This document shows, one piece after another, positions 63,887 through 64,000 of a DNA stretch of 64,000 bases. Both the position numbers and the translations under genes were made by a program. Under the pieces are notes generated by a model that was not told the origin of the DNA, searched no databases, and saw only the letters and a list, made by a program, of their open reading frames with translations. Source of the DNA: Microbispora sp. ZYX-F-249 (GTDB lineage Bacteria; Actinomycetota; Actinomycetes; Streptosporangiales; Streptosporangiaceae). The stretch is from NCBI RefSeq assembly GCF_039649665.1, contig NZ_JBDJAW010000028.1:45684-109683 (forward strand), written 5' to 3'. How positions within the stretch are numbered: position 1 is the stretch's first letter; each line of letters opens with the position of its first letter.

Positions 63887-64000
63887 GAGCCAGAGCGGTG
63901 CGGATCAGGTGGATGTGGGTGAATGCTTGGGGGAAGTTGCCGAGTTGGCGTCCTGTTCTGGGGTCGTATTCCTCGGCGAGGAGGCCGACGTCGTTGGTGA
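63876..64000 (-). CDS. GH15-type glycosidase (trehalase/glucoamylase), 3' end only
   Basis: The minus strand encodes the last 41 residues of a family 15 glycoside hydrolase: [14 protein letters not shown], then [10 protein letters not shown], and a terminal A-L-A-L-S-R. This C-terminal signature is characteristic of bacterial GH15 proteins acting on trehalose or other alpha-glucosides. The catalytic region lies outside the window. Confidence 0.8.
   Translation of the reverse strand, partial: TNDVGLLAEEYDPRTGRQLGNFPQAFTHIHLIRTALALSR

Overview
The window is 64 kb of very GC-rich DNA with strong third-position G/C bias, frequent GTG starts, GTGA/ATGA start-stop overlaps and many promoters whose -10 hexamer lies about 7 nt before a start codon (leaderless mRNAs). 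Together with acVLRF1, a SufR-SufBD-Rieske-SufCSU-SufT operon, a tkt-tal-pgi-zwf-opcA-pgl cluster next to ctaB, a fused accD/accA and CebR/CelR- and DmdR/IdeR-like boxes, this points to a chromosomal core or near-core region of a filamentous actinomycete, probably Streptosporangiales. The family-level placement is inference. I see no insertion sequence, prophage, CRISPR array, rRNA or tRNA.

Layout. 1-3.1 kb: end of a GNAT protein, a divergent Lrp/LysE pair and a coiled-coil protein. 3.1-11.5 kb: an oxidative plus non-oxidative pentose-phosphate operon on the minus strand. 11.7-24 kb: ctaB, a Tat lipoprotein, PrsW, fused AccDA with a coupled 35-codon leader ORF, an HxlR/hydrolase pair, a CoA transferase, a cellulose-type LPMO with CBM2, and SanA/YdcF-ctaA. 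24-27.5 kb: GntR, a DMT transporter and an ABC-2 transporter. 27.6-34.4 kb: the suf Fe-S assembly operon behind an iron box, closed by a strong hairpin. 34.5-36.3 kb: a DEAD-box helicase behind a long, highly folded leader. 36.4-42.9 kb: an SDR-hydrolase fusion, a sugar ABC importer without its own ATPase, and a CE7 acetyl esterase. 42.9-49.6 kb: hisEG, a SpoIIE-type phosphatase and an ABC-2/two-component module. 49.6-57 kb: a degenerate EAL-CBS protein, acVLRF1, an ABC-F protein behind a five-codon leader ORF, a small HTH protein, an enoyl-CoA hydratase and an ABC exporter. 57-64 kb: a sulfotransferase, an LD-carboxypeptidase, nucleoside salvage (nucleoside hydrolase, adenosine deaminase, LacI), a GNAT protein and the 3' end of a GH15 gene.

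How they fit together. The pentose-phosphate genes supply NADPH and pentoses. Suf genes are placed to respond to iron (box) and to cluster status (SufR). ctaA and ctaB make heme A for cytochrome oxidase. The LPMO, sugar importer, acetyl esterase and CebR/CelR-type site indicate plant-polysaccharide use. The most unusual signals are in RNA. One is a multi-helix leader with a separate SD-masking hairpin before the helicase. Another is a leaderless MRTPD mini-ORF whose codons pair with the SD of the ABC-F gene, next to a peptidyl-tRNA hydrolase of the ribosome-rescue type. A perfect CebR/CelR-type operator that no gene appears to use is also noteworthy.
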